A stretch of 64,000 bases of DNA, from contig NZ_AAMO01000007.1 in assembly GCF_000152725.1 (NCBI RefSeq), forward strand, positions 62,001-126,000, in the 5' to 3' direction. Both the position numbers and the translations under genes were made by a program. The notes below the pieces were generated by a model. The model saw nothing but the letters and a program-made list of their open reading frames with translations, made no database searches and was not told where the DNA came from. Shown piece after piece: positions 50,688-59,298 of the stretch; position 1 is the first letter of the stretch, and every line of letters starts with the position of its first letter. Origin of the DNA: Pseudooceanicola batsensis HTCC2597. GTDB lineage: Bacteria > Pseudomonadota > Alphaproteobacteria > Rhodobacterales > Rhodobacteraceae.

Positions 50688-51659
50688 TCAGCTTCCGGCG
50701 GCCTCTCTCCAGTAACGCTCCGCGCCCGGATGATAGGTGACACCCGCCTCCATCGTGGCGACGGCATCGGCGGCAATGTCGTAGTCGGCCAGCTGCGGCC
50801 AGGCTTCGACCAGCAGATTCATGTTCTGGTGGATGCTGCGGGCGATGTCATAGGCGGTCTGCTCATCCATGACACCGGTGCGGGTCAGGAAGAAAACGTT
50901 GAGCTTGGGCACCCGCATTGCTTCGGAACCGGGAATGAGCCCTTCGGGAAGCGTGATGAAACCGACACCCTCCATGGACTCTTTCGCCGCATTCTCCTGC
51001 TCGTCGGAGAAGCCGATCAGGCGCATTTTGGTGCTGGTCATCAACTCTTGCAGGGTTGCATCCACCGAATCCGCGGCCCCGTATTTGCTGTAGCCGACAA
51101 GCTGGCGATTCTTGATGCCTTCCACGGCGTCACCGACGGCACCATGCACCAGGTCCGCGTTGATATCGAACATCGACAGGACATTGGTCGTCAGCGTCTC
51201 GGCGGCCGATCCCCGGATGCCGGGATTGAATTTCTTCCCGTCCAGCTCTTCGAGCGTGGTCACTCCCGATTCGTCGGTGACCGCGATCAGCAGGATCGAG
51301 GCGCTGTAGGGATAAAGCGCAACCGTATCGGCGATGGCGTTGCCTTCGAACTTGCCGGTTCCGTTCCTGGCGGAAATCAGGATGTCGGTGGTGGCAAGAC
51401 CAAGGTCGATTTCGTCGCGCGCCAGTCGCAGGACATTGTCGACGCTGGCCCCCGTCTCGATCACGCTGACCGTGGTGCCTTCCATGCCGCTTTCGATCGC
51501 CTTGCTCATTGCAACCGAAATGGTGAAATGGCTCGATGTCGGGCTGGTCGTGCCCATCGTGAGATCCTTGGCGGATGCAGCGCCGCCAAGGGCCATGGCG
51601 CCCACGGCCGCGATAGCACCGAGCGCGGCCCGGTATCCGGTCAGTTTGCGTTGGAACAT
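50688..51659 (-). CDS. TAXI-family TRAP transporter solute-binding protein
   Basis: This 323-aa protein begins with a signal peptide (MFQRKLTGYR, a hydrophobic Ala/Gly stretch, and ASAKD at about 29-33) and continues with LTMGTTSPTSSHF and NGTGKF-type TAXI features, GIRGSAAETLTTNVL being the family's sugar-phosphate-like ligand loop. It delivers an acid to the fused permease. The ATG at 51659 follows GGGAGGACAAA. A second TAXI protein gene starts at 63371. Confidence 0.9.
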   Translation of the reverse strand: MFQRKLTGYRAALGAIAAVGAMALGGAASAKDLTMGTTSPTSSHFTISVAMSKAIESGMEGTTVSVIETGASVDNVLRLARDEIDLGLATTDILISARNGTGKFEGNAIADTVALYPYSASILLIAVTDESGVTTLEELDGKKFNPGIRGSAAETLTTNVLSMFDINADLVHGAVGDAVEGIKNRQLVGYSKYGAADSVDATLQELMTSTKMRLIGFSDEQENAAKESMEGVGFITLPEGLIPGSEAMRVPKLNVFFLTRTGVMDEQTAYDIARSIHQNMNLLVEAWPQLADYDIAADAVATMEAGVTYHPGAERYWREAAGS

Positions 51660-51700
51660 TTTGTCCTCCCGTTTTGATAGTTTCTGCCAGGCCCGGCCGC

Positions 51701-52468
51701 TCATGCGCGCAGAGCCCCCGATGGGTCGATTCTCTCTCTCAGAACGCGCAGTTCCGCGTCTGTTGGCGGCCGTGTGCGCGGCACGTCGCCCCTGATCGCC
51801 AGATCGAACCCCGTATGACGCTGGACGTCCTCGGGCGTATTGCCCGCATGGACCGATTTCAGGCGCATGCGCAGCGTCGTCTTGTCGAAATCCATAACTG
51901 CGCGCGGTGTCACCACCAGGCGCGGCCCTTCATTGACCAGCCCGGCGTCGCGTTTCGCGGCAGGCCCGGAAAGATGTCCGGGTATCGTGATGAAATCGAC
52001 CTTCTCCACGAAATTCCGGGCCGAATGCACGGTAGGGCAAATGTAGAACCGCGATGAGGTGTGGCAGTATGACAGGTTTGCCGCCCCCGGCCCGCGCATC
52101 TTGGGCGCGTGCAGCGTGCCGCCGACATGGTGCAGGTTGATGTTGCCGAAAGCGTCGTGTTGCAGGCCGCTGTGAAAGAAGAAACCCAGCCCGTGATGGC
52201 TGTGGCCGAACAGCTCGATGAAGGTCTCGGCGGCTTCGCAACGGCCAAGCGCCCGGTCATCCAGCATGGACGGATAAAGGCGCCCCGGCTCGGGGTTGAA
52301 GAACATTTCGCCGCCGACCGTCAGGTTCGGTGCATGCAGTTCACGGGCCAGCGCGATGGCCGCCATCGGCACCAGCGCGGCGGCCCCCGCTGCACCCAGT
52401 TCCCCGTCCGCCAGGTCGCGGGCCAGCACGACGACCATCTGCTCCAGTGGGGACACCGCCGAGTTCAT
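51701..52468 (-). CDS. CoA-transferase/hydrolase beta subunit (glutaconate/IpdB type)
   Basis: This 255-aa protein belongs to the family I CoA-transferase beta fold: ARELHAPNLTVGGEMFFNPE near the start and FGNINLHHVGGTLHAPKMRGPGAANL in the middle, similar to glutaconate CoA-transferase B and IpdB. IpdAB acts as a ring-cleaving hydrolase in steroid catabolism; true transferases carry a catalytic Glu in E-x-G. Here I see no clear E-x-G at the usual place, so a hydrolytic C-C cleaving role is possible. It overlaps the alpha subunit gene by 4 bp. Confidence 0.8.
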   Translation of the reverse strand: MNSAVSPLEQMVVVLARDLADGELGAAGAAALVPMAAIALARELHAPNLTVGGEMFFNPEPGRLYPSMLDDRALGRCEAAETFIELFGHSHHGLGFFFHSGLQHDAFGNINLHHVGGTLHAPKMRGPGAANLSYCHTSSRFYICPTVHSARNFVEKVDFITIPGHLSGPAAKRDAGLVNEGPRLVVTPRAVMDFDKTTLRMRLKSVHAGNTPEDVQRHTGFDLAIRGDVPRTRPPTDAELRVLRERIDPSGALRA

Positions 52469-53424
52469 CCGTTCCGCGCCTCGGCTTCCAGCCGCGCGAA
52501 ATGCGCACTGCCCCCGACTGCTTCGATGTAGTCCCCCTGGCTTTCGGGACCGGTCACATGGCGCGCAATGTAAGCGTTCAGCCCCGCGGCGTCGCCGGCC
52601 CGGGCGGCGTCTCCCAGATCGGCGTAGGCATCGATGTGTTCCTCGTCCATCGCATAGTTGGGAAAGCTCGCGGTAGGATGCGCTCCGAAGGGCACCTCGA
52701 CCACTGCATCGACATAGTGAGACGGCACGGTGACCCGCGAAGGATCGTCCAGAACGACCTCCTCCGGGACGATCCTGTCGACGCTGGCAATGACCATGTC
52801 AGATGCGCGCGCCATCAGCTGATCGGCGTAGACCATTGTGCTGAGATGGCGCAGGTTCCCCCAACGGTCGGCTTCCTGCGCGTGCAGGAACGTCACTCTG
52901 GGCCGGATCGGCCCGACGGCGTGAATGTGGCGACCGGAGAATGGGCAGTCAATCTCGCGCAAGAGCGGGTTGTGTTTCAGAACGTCCGATCCGCGCAGCG
53001 CGTCGATTGGCTGGAATGGTACGCCATGTGCCGACGCCATCAGCCCGCCCACCACGGTCAGCGCATCCAGCGCATGGGCGGTCACCTGCCCAGCCTCGAC
53101 CGCGCGGCGGAAATTGGGGCAAAGCCGGTTCTCCAGCGTAACGCCGGGAATGAAAACCTGTGCGACGGCCCCTGCCGCGATCATCAGGTCGATGTCATAC
53201 CCCGCACCCGGCGAGGAATACACATGTAGGCCATCCGCGCCCGCGGCCAGCAACCCCCGCACCAGCGCGACCGGGCGACCTTGCTTGAACAGACCGCCGA
53301 GGCAAAGCTCGGGACGTTCTTCCAAAGCCCCTCGTGCCAGACGCGCTGCGTCTTGCAGGCTTGTGACCTTGCTGCAACGTGTGGGTTTCGCTTGGCCATC
53401 CATGGTTGGGCTTGCCACTTCCAT
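52465..53424 (-). CDS. CoA-transferase/hydrolase alpha subunit (glutaconate/IpdA type)
   Basis: This 319-aa protein resembles the alpha chain of glutaconate CoA-transferase and IpdA: GLFKQGRPVALVRGLLAAG with SSPGAGYDIDLMIAAGAV, and FLHAQEADRWGNLRHLST, which is the family's H-x-Q-x-A-D-x-x-G-N motif. With the beta chain it either moves CoA to an incoming acid or cleaves a cyclic beta-diketone CoA ester. It is the first gene of the leftward unit CoA-transferase A, B, TAXI protein and TRAP permease, and a CACATATGTG palindrome lies 95 bp upstream. Confidence 0.85.
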   Translation of the reverse strand: MEVASPTMDGQAKPTRCSKVTSLQDAARLARGALEERPELCLGGLFKQGRPVALVRGLLAAGADGLHVYSSPGAGYDIDLMIAAGAVAQVFIPGVTLENRLCPNFRRAVEAGQVTAHALDALTVVGGLMASAHGVPFQPIDALRGSDVLKHNPLLREIDCPFSGRHIHAVGPIRPRVTFLHAQEADRWGNLRHLSTMVYADQLMARASDMVIASVDRIVPEEVVLDDPSRVTVPSHYVDAVVEVPFGAHPTASFPNYAMDEEHIDAYADLGDAARAGDAAGLNAYIARHVTGPESQGDYIEAVGGSAHFARLEAEARNG

Positions 53425-53519
53425 ACTGATTTCCGCAGATCACTCAAGATTTGCGCTTGTCCATCCTAGTCGACGGCTCGCGATCCATCACCTTCCGGCT
53501 GGCGCAAAGACTGATCGAA

Positions 53520-53529
53520 CACATATGTG
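53520..53529. promoter_or_regulatory. CACATATGTG palindrome, copy 1
   Basis: This perfect 10-bp palindrome lies in the 146-bp gap upstream of the leftward CoA-transferase/TRAP unit. The same 10 bases occur at 55439 and 60856, also between genes. Position suggests an operator shared by the third module. Confidence 0.6.
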
Positions 53530-53570
53530 GGAATGCTTGCGCCCGGATCCTGACAGGGAATTGAGACCGG

Positions 53571-54998
53571 TCAGAACCACCCTGCCGCGACACCGCCGCC
53601 AACGATGAGCGTGATGAGGAGGATGCTCGCAACACCGAAAATTCCGTTCCACCGCAAACCGATGGTCAGCGGCCGCTCTCCCACGATGGAAGAGGTATAG
53701 ACCACGGCCGTGATGGCCGGCCCCATGCAGATGATGCTGCTCCAGCCGCCCGCCAGCGCAAGGCCCAGAGCAAGCGGCGACAAACCATCCACGCCGACGC
53801 GGTTGACCACTTCTGCCAGCAGGACCACCGAGATCATCGGGTGCACGCCCAGAAGCCCCGTCAGGAACACCGTCATGATCAATAACACAACTGTCGTGAC
53901 TGGCCGCGCGGCAATCCAGCCGAGATGGTCGGCAACCCATTCAACCGGCGCAACTTCCAGTGCGACAAGACCGATGAACCCCGCCGAGGCGATGACGCTC
54001 ATCTCGGTCGCGAAACCCGGTGCCTGGGCCACGAATCGTCGCGACATTCCGCCAATGCTGCCGCGGCCGCTGCGCAGCGCCGACCAGAGCAGCGCGTAAA
54101 TCGGAACGATGGTGATCAGGACGGTCTGGAAACTGTACTGGGTCAACCTGTCCAGCGTCACAACGGCGGCTCCCAGAAAAAGGACATGTCCGGCCACAAT
54201 CAGGACAGCCCAGCGGCTCCAGCCCGGCAAGTCACCGTACAGGGCCGGTGCCCGGCCGCGCGCCGAGGGCGGGCGCCACCATTCCACCGTGTCGAACAGC
54301 CATCCCAGAAGAAACAGCACCCCGGCCAGCACAATCCCGTAGGGGGCCAGGGCCGCCCATTCGAGCCCCGGAATCGTGAGAATCATCAGATTGAGAGCGA
54401 TCCCGAACGGCGTCCAGAAAGCGATCGAGGAAAACCCCCGCATACAGGCACTTACCATCCTGCGCTTGCGGGCCTGGAACACGAATTCGTCCATCTCATG
54501 CCGATGCGCCGCCAGCCCTTTCATGATGATCTCCAGCATCACACCAAGCCCGCCGAGGTTCAGAAGCACGCCGAACAGATGTCCGCCCGCACCCAGAGAG
54601 GCGTAACGACGGGTCGGCGGCTGCAGCGTCAGGAATTCACCGGCGACCTCGACAATCGGGTCCTGGGTGGCCGCGATGCGCAGGAATGCGACAGCCGACA
54701 GCAGCGCGGACAGGAACACGACACGCCCCGCCGCCTGAACGAAGATGCCGGTGTCGATGCCATCGGCCAGCGCCAGAAGGGCAATTGCGAGGGAAAAGAA
54801 AAGCAGCACCCATCCGACGCGGGCGATATAGCAGGAGGCAACAACGAGATAGATTCCGAAGAACGGCACGGCGGCAATGGACGCGACGCTGGAGGAGAAG
54901 ACACCCTGCACGATGGCAGCGCCGAGACAAGTCAGCAGACAGATGGCGGTAATTCCGTTACGCTTGCATGAACGTTTCAGGGGCTCGACGGGCGACAT
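53571..54998 (-). CDS. Unidentified polytopic membrane protein, probable transporter
   Basis: This 475-aa protein has about twelve hydrophobic segments and no recognised family. The central loop after RKRRMVSACMRGFSSIAFWTP and the late segments LLGVHPMISVVLLAEVV and ALAGGWSSIICMGPAITAVVY have the polar-in-membrane look of ion-coupled carriers such as the ArsB/NhaD or TRAP-large group, but I cannot assign it. The ATG at 54998 follows AAGGGGGGGCAG; a GTG at 55040 is possible. It is alone on the left side of a 522-bp divergent promoter region facing the MmgE/PrpD gene. Confidence 0.65.
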   Translation of the reverse strand: MSPVEPLKRSCKRNGITAICLLTCLGAAIVQGVFSSSVASIAAVPFFGIYLVVASCYIARVGWVLLFFSLAIALLALADGIDTGIFVQAAGRVVFLSALLSAVAFLRIAATQDPIVEVAGEFLTLQPPTRRYASLGAGGHLFGVLLNLGGLGVMLEIIMKGLAAHRHEMDEFVFQARKRRMVSACMRGFSSIAFWTPFGIALNLMILTIPGLEWAALAPYGIVLAGVLFLLGWLFDTVEWWRPPSARGRAPALYGDLPGWSRWAVLIVAGHVLFLGAAVVTLDRLTQYSFQTVLITIVPIYALLWSALRSGRGSIGGMSRRFVAQAPGFATEMSVIASAGFIGLVALEVAPVEWVADHLGWIAARPVTTVVLLIMTVFLTGLLGVHPMISVVLLAEVVNRVGVDGLSPLALGLALAGGWSSIICMGPAITAVVYTSSIVGERPLTIGLRWNGIFGVASILLITLIVGGGVAAGWF

Positions 54999-55022
54999 CT
55001 GCCCCCCCTTTCCCGAAGGCGT

Positions 55023-55045
55023 CCGTTGTGTCTGTGACACAACGG
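55023..55045. promoter_or_regulatory. Perfect 10-bp inverted repeat CCGTTGTGTC-TGT-GACACAACGG
   Basis: CCGTTGTGTC at 55023-55032 and GACACAACGG at 55036-55045 are exact inverted copies with a TGT spacer. It lies 25 bp upstream of the leftward membrane-protein start (it would overlap an alternative GTG start), where it could be an operator or an mRNA hairpin in the leader. It does not resemble the CACATATGTG sites. Confidence 0.6.
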
Positions 55046-55438
55046 CAGATGCGGTCGCTCATGGCACGATGGCGGAAATGCGATGCCGATAATTTCCCCT
55101 TCACAAGCAGGGACACGCGCAAGGACACACAAGGCGCTCATCTTATCGGCACAGGGACGGCGAGCCCGGATTTCCGGCGGAACCGACCGCCGTGTTTCCG
55201 GGTCTCTGAGGATACATCGGCAGGCGAACAATAAGACAAAAACGCCTCGAAATGTCTCTTCGCACTTGCGTGCATGTCTTCCCGACTTTTCACGCCGATA
55301 CCCACAGCCACATTTGTTCTTCTTTCCGAAGCTTTGTCGGTCACGGCCCACGCCCGATCCGGCATGGATATGGGGGAAGGATGAACACCCAGATTGCCCA
55401 ATGGCCGCAAAGATCACAACGCGAGTATCCTGTTCCCG

Positions 55439-55448
55439 CACATATGTG
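55439..55448. promoter_or_regulatory. CACATATGTG palindrome, copy 2 (14-bp palindrome)
   Basis: Here the symmetry extends to CGCACATATGTGCG (55437-55450). It is 73 bp before the MmgE/PrpD start and could serve both this operon and the divergent membrane-protein gene. Confidence 0.6.
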
Positions 55449-55520
55449 CGAAAGAGAGGGGCCGAGAGTTGATATCGTCCTGCTTCATGAGTCAGTGTAC
55501 AGTGTCAGAGAAGGAAAAGG

Positions 55521-56951
55521 ATGATCAGCGATTTCACCACCCGTTTGACGCGGTTCGTCGCCACGCCGCACCGGCTCAGCGATGCCGACGCCCAGCAGGC
55601 CGCGCTTTGCGTTGAGGATACCATGGCCGTCATCTATGGTGGGTGGCATGAACCGGTGGTTCGCCGACTGGCCGCGCTCGACGAGGGCGGGCCGACAGTC
55701 CCGGCGGGAGCCGCCGAAGGCGGCAGCCCCGAACAGGCCGCGTTCCTCAACGCGGTCGCCGGGCATGCGCTCGATTTCGACGATGTCCACACGGTCAGCG
55801 TCACCCATCCCAGTGTTGTAATCGTGCCGGCGCTGCTGGCCATCGCGGATGCACGGCCGGAGTCGGCCAGCCGCATTGCCCCCGCGCTTGCGGTCGGAAC
55901 AGGCGTCAATGTCGCGCTCGGTCAAATCCTGGGTTTCGGTCACTACAACAAGGGCTGGCACGCAACATCGACCATCGGGGTTCTGGCATCGGCGGCAGCG
56001 GTCGCGCATCAGCTTGGGCTCGATGACGATGCGGTCAGTAACGCCCTGTCCCTGGCTGCGTCGCTGGCCGGGGGGATGCAGATCAATTTCGGCGCCATGG
56101 CGAAACCGATCCAAGCCGGAAACGCCGCCCTTGTCGGACTGCGCGCCGCCCGGATGGCCGAGGCCGACATCACGGGCGCCCCCGATATATTCGCAGCGCG
56201 CGGCTTCTTCGATCTCTATGCTGGCGCGGACGGGCTTGCGGCCGACTCCGCAGAGGTGGAACCGCGGATCGATCTGGGCACGGTGTCCCGCAAGCTGTAT
56301 CCCTGCTGCTACCTCACCCACAGGATGATCGCCGCGGGGCGGCATCTTTACGCCGAACGCGGCGGCAACGCGGTGCCGGAAGGATCAGTGATCGAAATGA
56401 CGGTGCCCGAAAACGTCATGGTCCCGTTGCATGTCACCGACCCCAAGGATGGAATGCAAGCCAAGTTCTGCGCCGCCTATACGCTCGCCGTGGCCCTGCA
56501 TCAAGGCCAGGTCGGGCTGATGGATTTCGAGGGGGACAGCCCCCATCGCCCCGCGGTTCGCCGGCTTATGGACATGGTCAGTATCCAAACCACACCGGAA
56601 GTGGGGCGGGATCACGTCGGCGTGGACCGTGGCGCGGTCCATGTCCGACTGCGCAAAGGGAACGTAACCCTGGCCGAAACCTCAGTCGCGGCGCACCCCG
56701 GTTCGCCCTCGGATCCGGCGACGCCTGCAGCGATCGGGGACAAGATTGCCGATTGTCTCGGGAAATATCGCAGGGACGGGGGCGTGCCGCCCGCTGCCAG
56801 GGCGTTCCGCCGGGATCTGCGCACGCGGCTGCATCTTCCAGGGTTGCAAGAGCCGACGGCCCCCGACGGACAAACAGCCTATACGCGGCAGGACAGACCA
56901 GAGCATGGCACGTCCGCTGCCAATTTAGCAACGTCTGAAAGGACTGTCTGA
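55521..56951 (+). CDS. MmgE/PrpD-family protein
   Basis: This 476-aa protein is of the 2-methylcitrate dehydratase (PrpD)/MmgE superfamily: GHALDFDDVHTVSVTHPSVV in the N-terminal helical domain, GFGHYNKGWHATSTIGVLASAAA, and NFGAMAKPIQAGNAALVGL. Members dehydrate or isomerise tricarboxylic or unsaturated dicarboxylic acids, usually as free acids. In this unit, followed by two acyl-CoA dehydrogenases, it might act on a branched dicarboxylic acid before CoA activation, but many MmgE/PrpD proteins have no known substrate. Its stop overlaps the next start as TGATG. Confidence 0.85.
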   Translation: MISDFTTRLTRFVATPHRLSDADAQQAALCVEDTMAVIYGGWHEPVVRRLAALDEGGPTVPAGAAEGGSPEQAAFLNAVAGHALDFDDVHTVSVTHPSVVIVPALLAIADARPESASRIAPALAVGTGVNVALGQILGFGHYNKGWHATSTIGVLASAAAVAHQLGLDDDAVSNALSLAASLAGGMQINFGAMAKPIQAGNAALVGLRAARMAEADITGAPDIFAARGFFDLYAGADGLAADSAEVEPRIDLGTVSRKLYPCCYLTHRMIAAGRHLYAERGGNAVPEGSVIEMTVPENVMVPLHVTDPKDGMQAKFCAAYTLAVALHQGQVGLMDFEGDSPHRPAVRRLMDMVSIQTTPEVGRDHVGVDRGAVHVRLRKGNVTLAETSVAAHPGSPSDPATPAAIGDKIADCLGKYRRDGGVPPAARAFRRDLRTRLHLPGLQEPTAPDGQTAYTRQDRPEHGTSAANLATSERTV

Positions 56952-58009
56952 TGGACTCGATGATCCATGACATGGCCGACCGTCTGTTCCGCGACCATGT
57001 CACCCACCGCCTGCGCGAAGACGCCGCCTCCGGGCAATTCCCCGAGGCTCTCTGGATGCGGATCGAGGAAGCTGGACTAGCCATGGCGCTGGTGCCTGAG
57101 GCCGCAGGCGGGTTCGGCGTGCTCCCCGGCGAGGCGCTTGGGCTCGTGCGCCTCGCCGGGGCGCATGGCCTGCCCCTGCCGCTGGCAGAAACCCTGATCG
57201 CCAACGCGGTTCTGGCGGGCGCGAATCTGGCCCTTCCCGGCGGCAGGCTGACCATTGCCGAGGGCGAGGCGCTGCGGCTGGAACGGCGCGGCGAGAAGAT
57301 CCACGCGAGCGGGCATCTGACACTGGTGCCGTTTGCCCGCTGGGCGAACCGGATCGTGACCAACGCCGTCCTGGACGGCGCCGATCACGTCCTGTCCTTG
57401 CCGGTCAAGGAACTGGCCCTGGACCCGGCGCAGGATCTTGCCGGGATGCCACGCGACGATGCCGAGGTCGATCTTGCGCTGACAGAGGCCGATGTCGGCG
57501 TCGTGTCGCGACCTGTGGAGGGGATGCGCGCGCTCGGCGCATTGATCCGCAGTCTGGCCATCGCCGGCGCGATGGAGACCATTCTGGAGATGAGCGTTCA
57601 GTACGCCAACGACCGGGTGCAGTTCGGGCGGCCCATCGGCAAGTTTCAGGCGATCCAGCACTATCTTGCGACCATGGCCGGAGAAACCGCTGCCTCGCGC
57701 ACTGCCGCCGAGATGGCCGCAGTCAGCTATGATACACCAGCCTTTGCACTGACCGTTGCCGCTGCCAAGGCCCGCGCCGGGGAAGCGGCGGAGAAAGTCG
57801 GGGCATTGGCCCATCAGATCCATGGGGCAATCGGTTACACCCAGGAACATTCGCTTCACCATTTCACCAAGCGGATCTGGGGCTGGCGTGACGAGTTCGG
57901 CACTGAGCTCGACTGGACCGGGGAACTGGGGCGGGCTGCCCTGTCGAGCCCGCACGACACCTTCTGGCATTTCATCACCGACAGCGCTGTACAAGGAGCG
58001 CCTGCATGA
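56951..58009 (+). CDS. Acyl-CoA dehydrogenase, FadE27-like chain of a heteromer
   Basis: This 352-aa protein has a reduced N-terminal domain and the C-terminal block QIHGAIGYTQEHSLHHFTKRIWGWRDEFGTE. It has no catalytic EGT loop and a weak middle-domain flavin motif. Short chains of this kind pair with a complete chain encoded next door to form alpha2beta2 dehydrogenases known from steroid side-chain oxidation (ChsE1-ChsE2 type). It overlaps the partner gene at 58006 by 4 bp, which supports that pairing. Confidence 0.85.
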   Translation: MDSMIHDMADRLFRDHVTHRLREDAASGQFPEALWMRIEEAGLAMALVPEAAGGFGVLPGEALGLVRLAGAHGLPLPLAETLIANAVLAGANLALPGGRLTIAEGEALRLERRGEKIHASGHLTLVPFARWANRIVTNAVLDGADHVLSLPVKELALDPAQDLAGMPRDDAEVDLALTEADVGVVSRPVEGMRALGALIRSLAIAGAMETILEMSVQYANDRVQFGRPIGKFQAIQHYLATMAGETAASRTAAEMAAVSYDTPAFALTVAAAKARAGEAAEKVGALAHQIHGAIGYTQEHSLHHFTKRIWGWRDEFGTELDWTGELGRAALSSPHDTFWHFITDSAVQGAPA

Positions 58010-59154
58010 GCCTCACAGCGTTTCCGCCCCCCCCGTCCTGCACCGACTATGACGACCTCCGGCAAGAGGTCCGCGCGTTCCTGGCCGAGGAACTGGCCGA
58101 TTTCCCGCCCGAAAAACGCGCGGAGTCGTGGAATGGGTTCAGCCGCGACTTTTCACGAAAGCTGGCACGGCGCGGCTGGGTCGGCATGACCTTTCCCAAG
58201 GAATACGGCGGCCACGCGCGCAGTGCACTGGAGCGCTATGTCGTGTCCGAAGAGCTGCTGGCCGCCGGTGCGCCGGTGATTTCACACTGGATCGCAGATC
58301 GACAGAGCGGCCCGCTCATACTGGCCAAGGGCACCGATGATCAGAAACGCCGGATCGTACCACGAATCGCCGCGGGCGAGCTTTGTTTCTGCATCGGGAT
58401 GAGCGAGCCGGATTCCGGATCGGACCTTGCGGCGACACGCACCGTTGCCACCGAGGTCGAAGGCGGGTTCCGGATCAACGGCACCAAGGTCTGGACGACC
58501 TACGCCCATGTCGCCGATTACATGATCCTGTTCTGCCGCACCGGCAAGAGCGATGACCGCCACGGCGGGATGAGTCAGTTCCTCGTCGATCTCAAGGCCA
58601 CCGACAACATTCAGATCAGCCCGATCATCGACCTTGGAGGCGAGCATCATTTCAACCAGGTCGTGTTCGACGATACCTTTCTCCCATCCGATGCGCTGCT
58701 CGGCGAAAAGGGCGAGGGCTGGTCACAGGTCATGAGCGAACTGGCCTTCGAACGCAGCGGACCGGAGCGGTTTCTGTCGTCCTTCGCCCTGATCGAGGAA
58801 TTGATCCGATTGCTGCGCGAGGACGCCACCGAAGCGCAGCAGGCCGAGATCGGCCGCCTGTCCGCACATCTGATGGTGCTGCGACAAATGTCACGATCGG
58901 TGGCCGGAATGCTGAACGAAGGAAAGAACCCGTCCCTGCAAGCGGCCATCGTCAAGGACCTGGGCGCGCTCTTCGAACAGGACATTCCGCGATTGGCTCG
59001 CAGTCTTGTCTCGCGTCCGGCAGTGCCCAACGGCCGCGACAGCTATGCGGCGGTTCTGGCCTTTACCGAACTTGCGGTCCCGTCGTTTTCGCTCCGCGGG
59101 GGCACCCGCGAAATCCTTCGCGGCATCATTGCACGGGGGCTGGGTCTGCGATGA
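58006..59154 (+). CDS. Acyl-CoA dehydrogenase, FadE26-like chain of a heteromer
   Basis: This 382-aa protein has GMSEPDSGSDLAATRTVAT in the middle domain, KVWTTYAHVADYMILFCRT, and ends with LRGGTREILRGIIARGLGL, where GGT replaces EGT. It likely forms the active dehydrogenase together with the shorter chain encoded immediately upstream. The gene converges on the IclR regulator at 59299 with 144 bp between, which contain no further gene. Confidence 0.88.
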   Translation: MSLTAFPPPPSCTDYDDLRQEVRAFLAEELADFPPEKRAESWNGFSRDFSRKLARRGWVGMTFPKEYGGHARSALERYVVSEELLAAGAPVISHWIADRQSGPLILAKGTDDQKRRIVPRIAAGELCFCIGMSEPDSGSDLAATRTVATEVEGGFRINGTKVWTTYAHVADYMILFCRTGKSDDRHGGMSQFLVDLKATDNIQISPIIDLGGEHHFNQVVFDDTFLPSDALLGEKGEGWSQVMSELAFERSGPERFLSSFALIEELIRLLREDATEAQQAEIGRLSAHLMVLRQMSRSVAGMLNEGKNPSLQAAIVKDLGALFEQDIPRLARSLVSRPAVPNGRDSYAAVLAFTELAVPSFSLRGGTREILRGIIARGLGLR

Positions 59155-59298
59155 GCCCGCCAGTGGTCCGGAAACCGGGACGGGCTGCGTGCACCTGGAG
59201 CGTTCCGGATCTTACCTGAATCATCCCGCGACTGAGATGTCCCGGGAACGCCGAAGGCGTGGCAAGGCATTCGTGTCTCAAGTCAAAGCCGAAACGGC

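Larger units (their letters stand above)
54999..55520. other. Divergent intergenic region with two palindromes
   Basis: No credible gene lies here; open frames are basic and unlike the neighbours. It holds the 10-bp-armed inverted repeat at 55023-55045 near the leftward start and the CACATATGTG site at 55439. The rightward gene start at 55521 has the ribosome site GAAGGAAAAGG. The stretch 55200-55340 is less GC-rich than the coding regions, as expected for promoters. Confidence 0.6.

Noticed and set aside
49770..51677. Long rightward open frame (635 codons) opposite the TRAP genes
   Set aside because: It is antisense to a permease and binding protein with signal peptide and family motifs. 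Composition is that of a shadow frame.
55083..55472. 129-codon open frame in the divergent region of the third module
   Set aside because: It is very basic and Ser/Pro-rich, has no ribosome site and overlaps two palindromic regulatory candidates. It is probably not coding.
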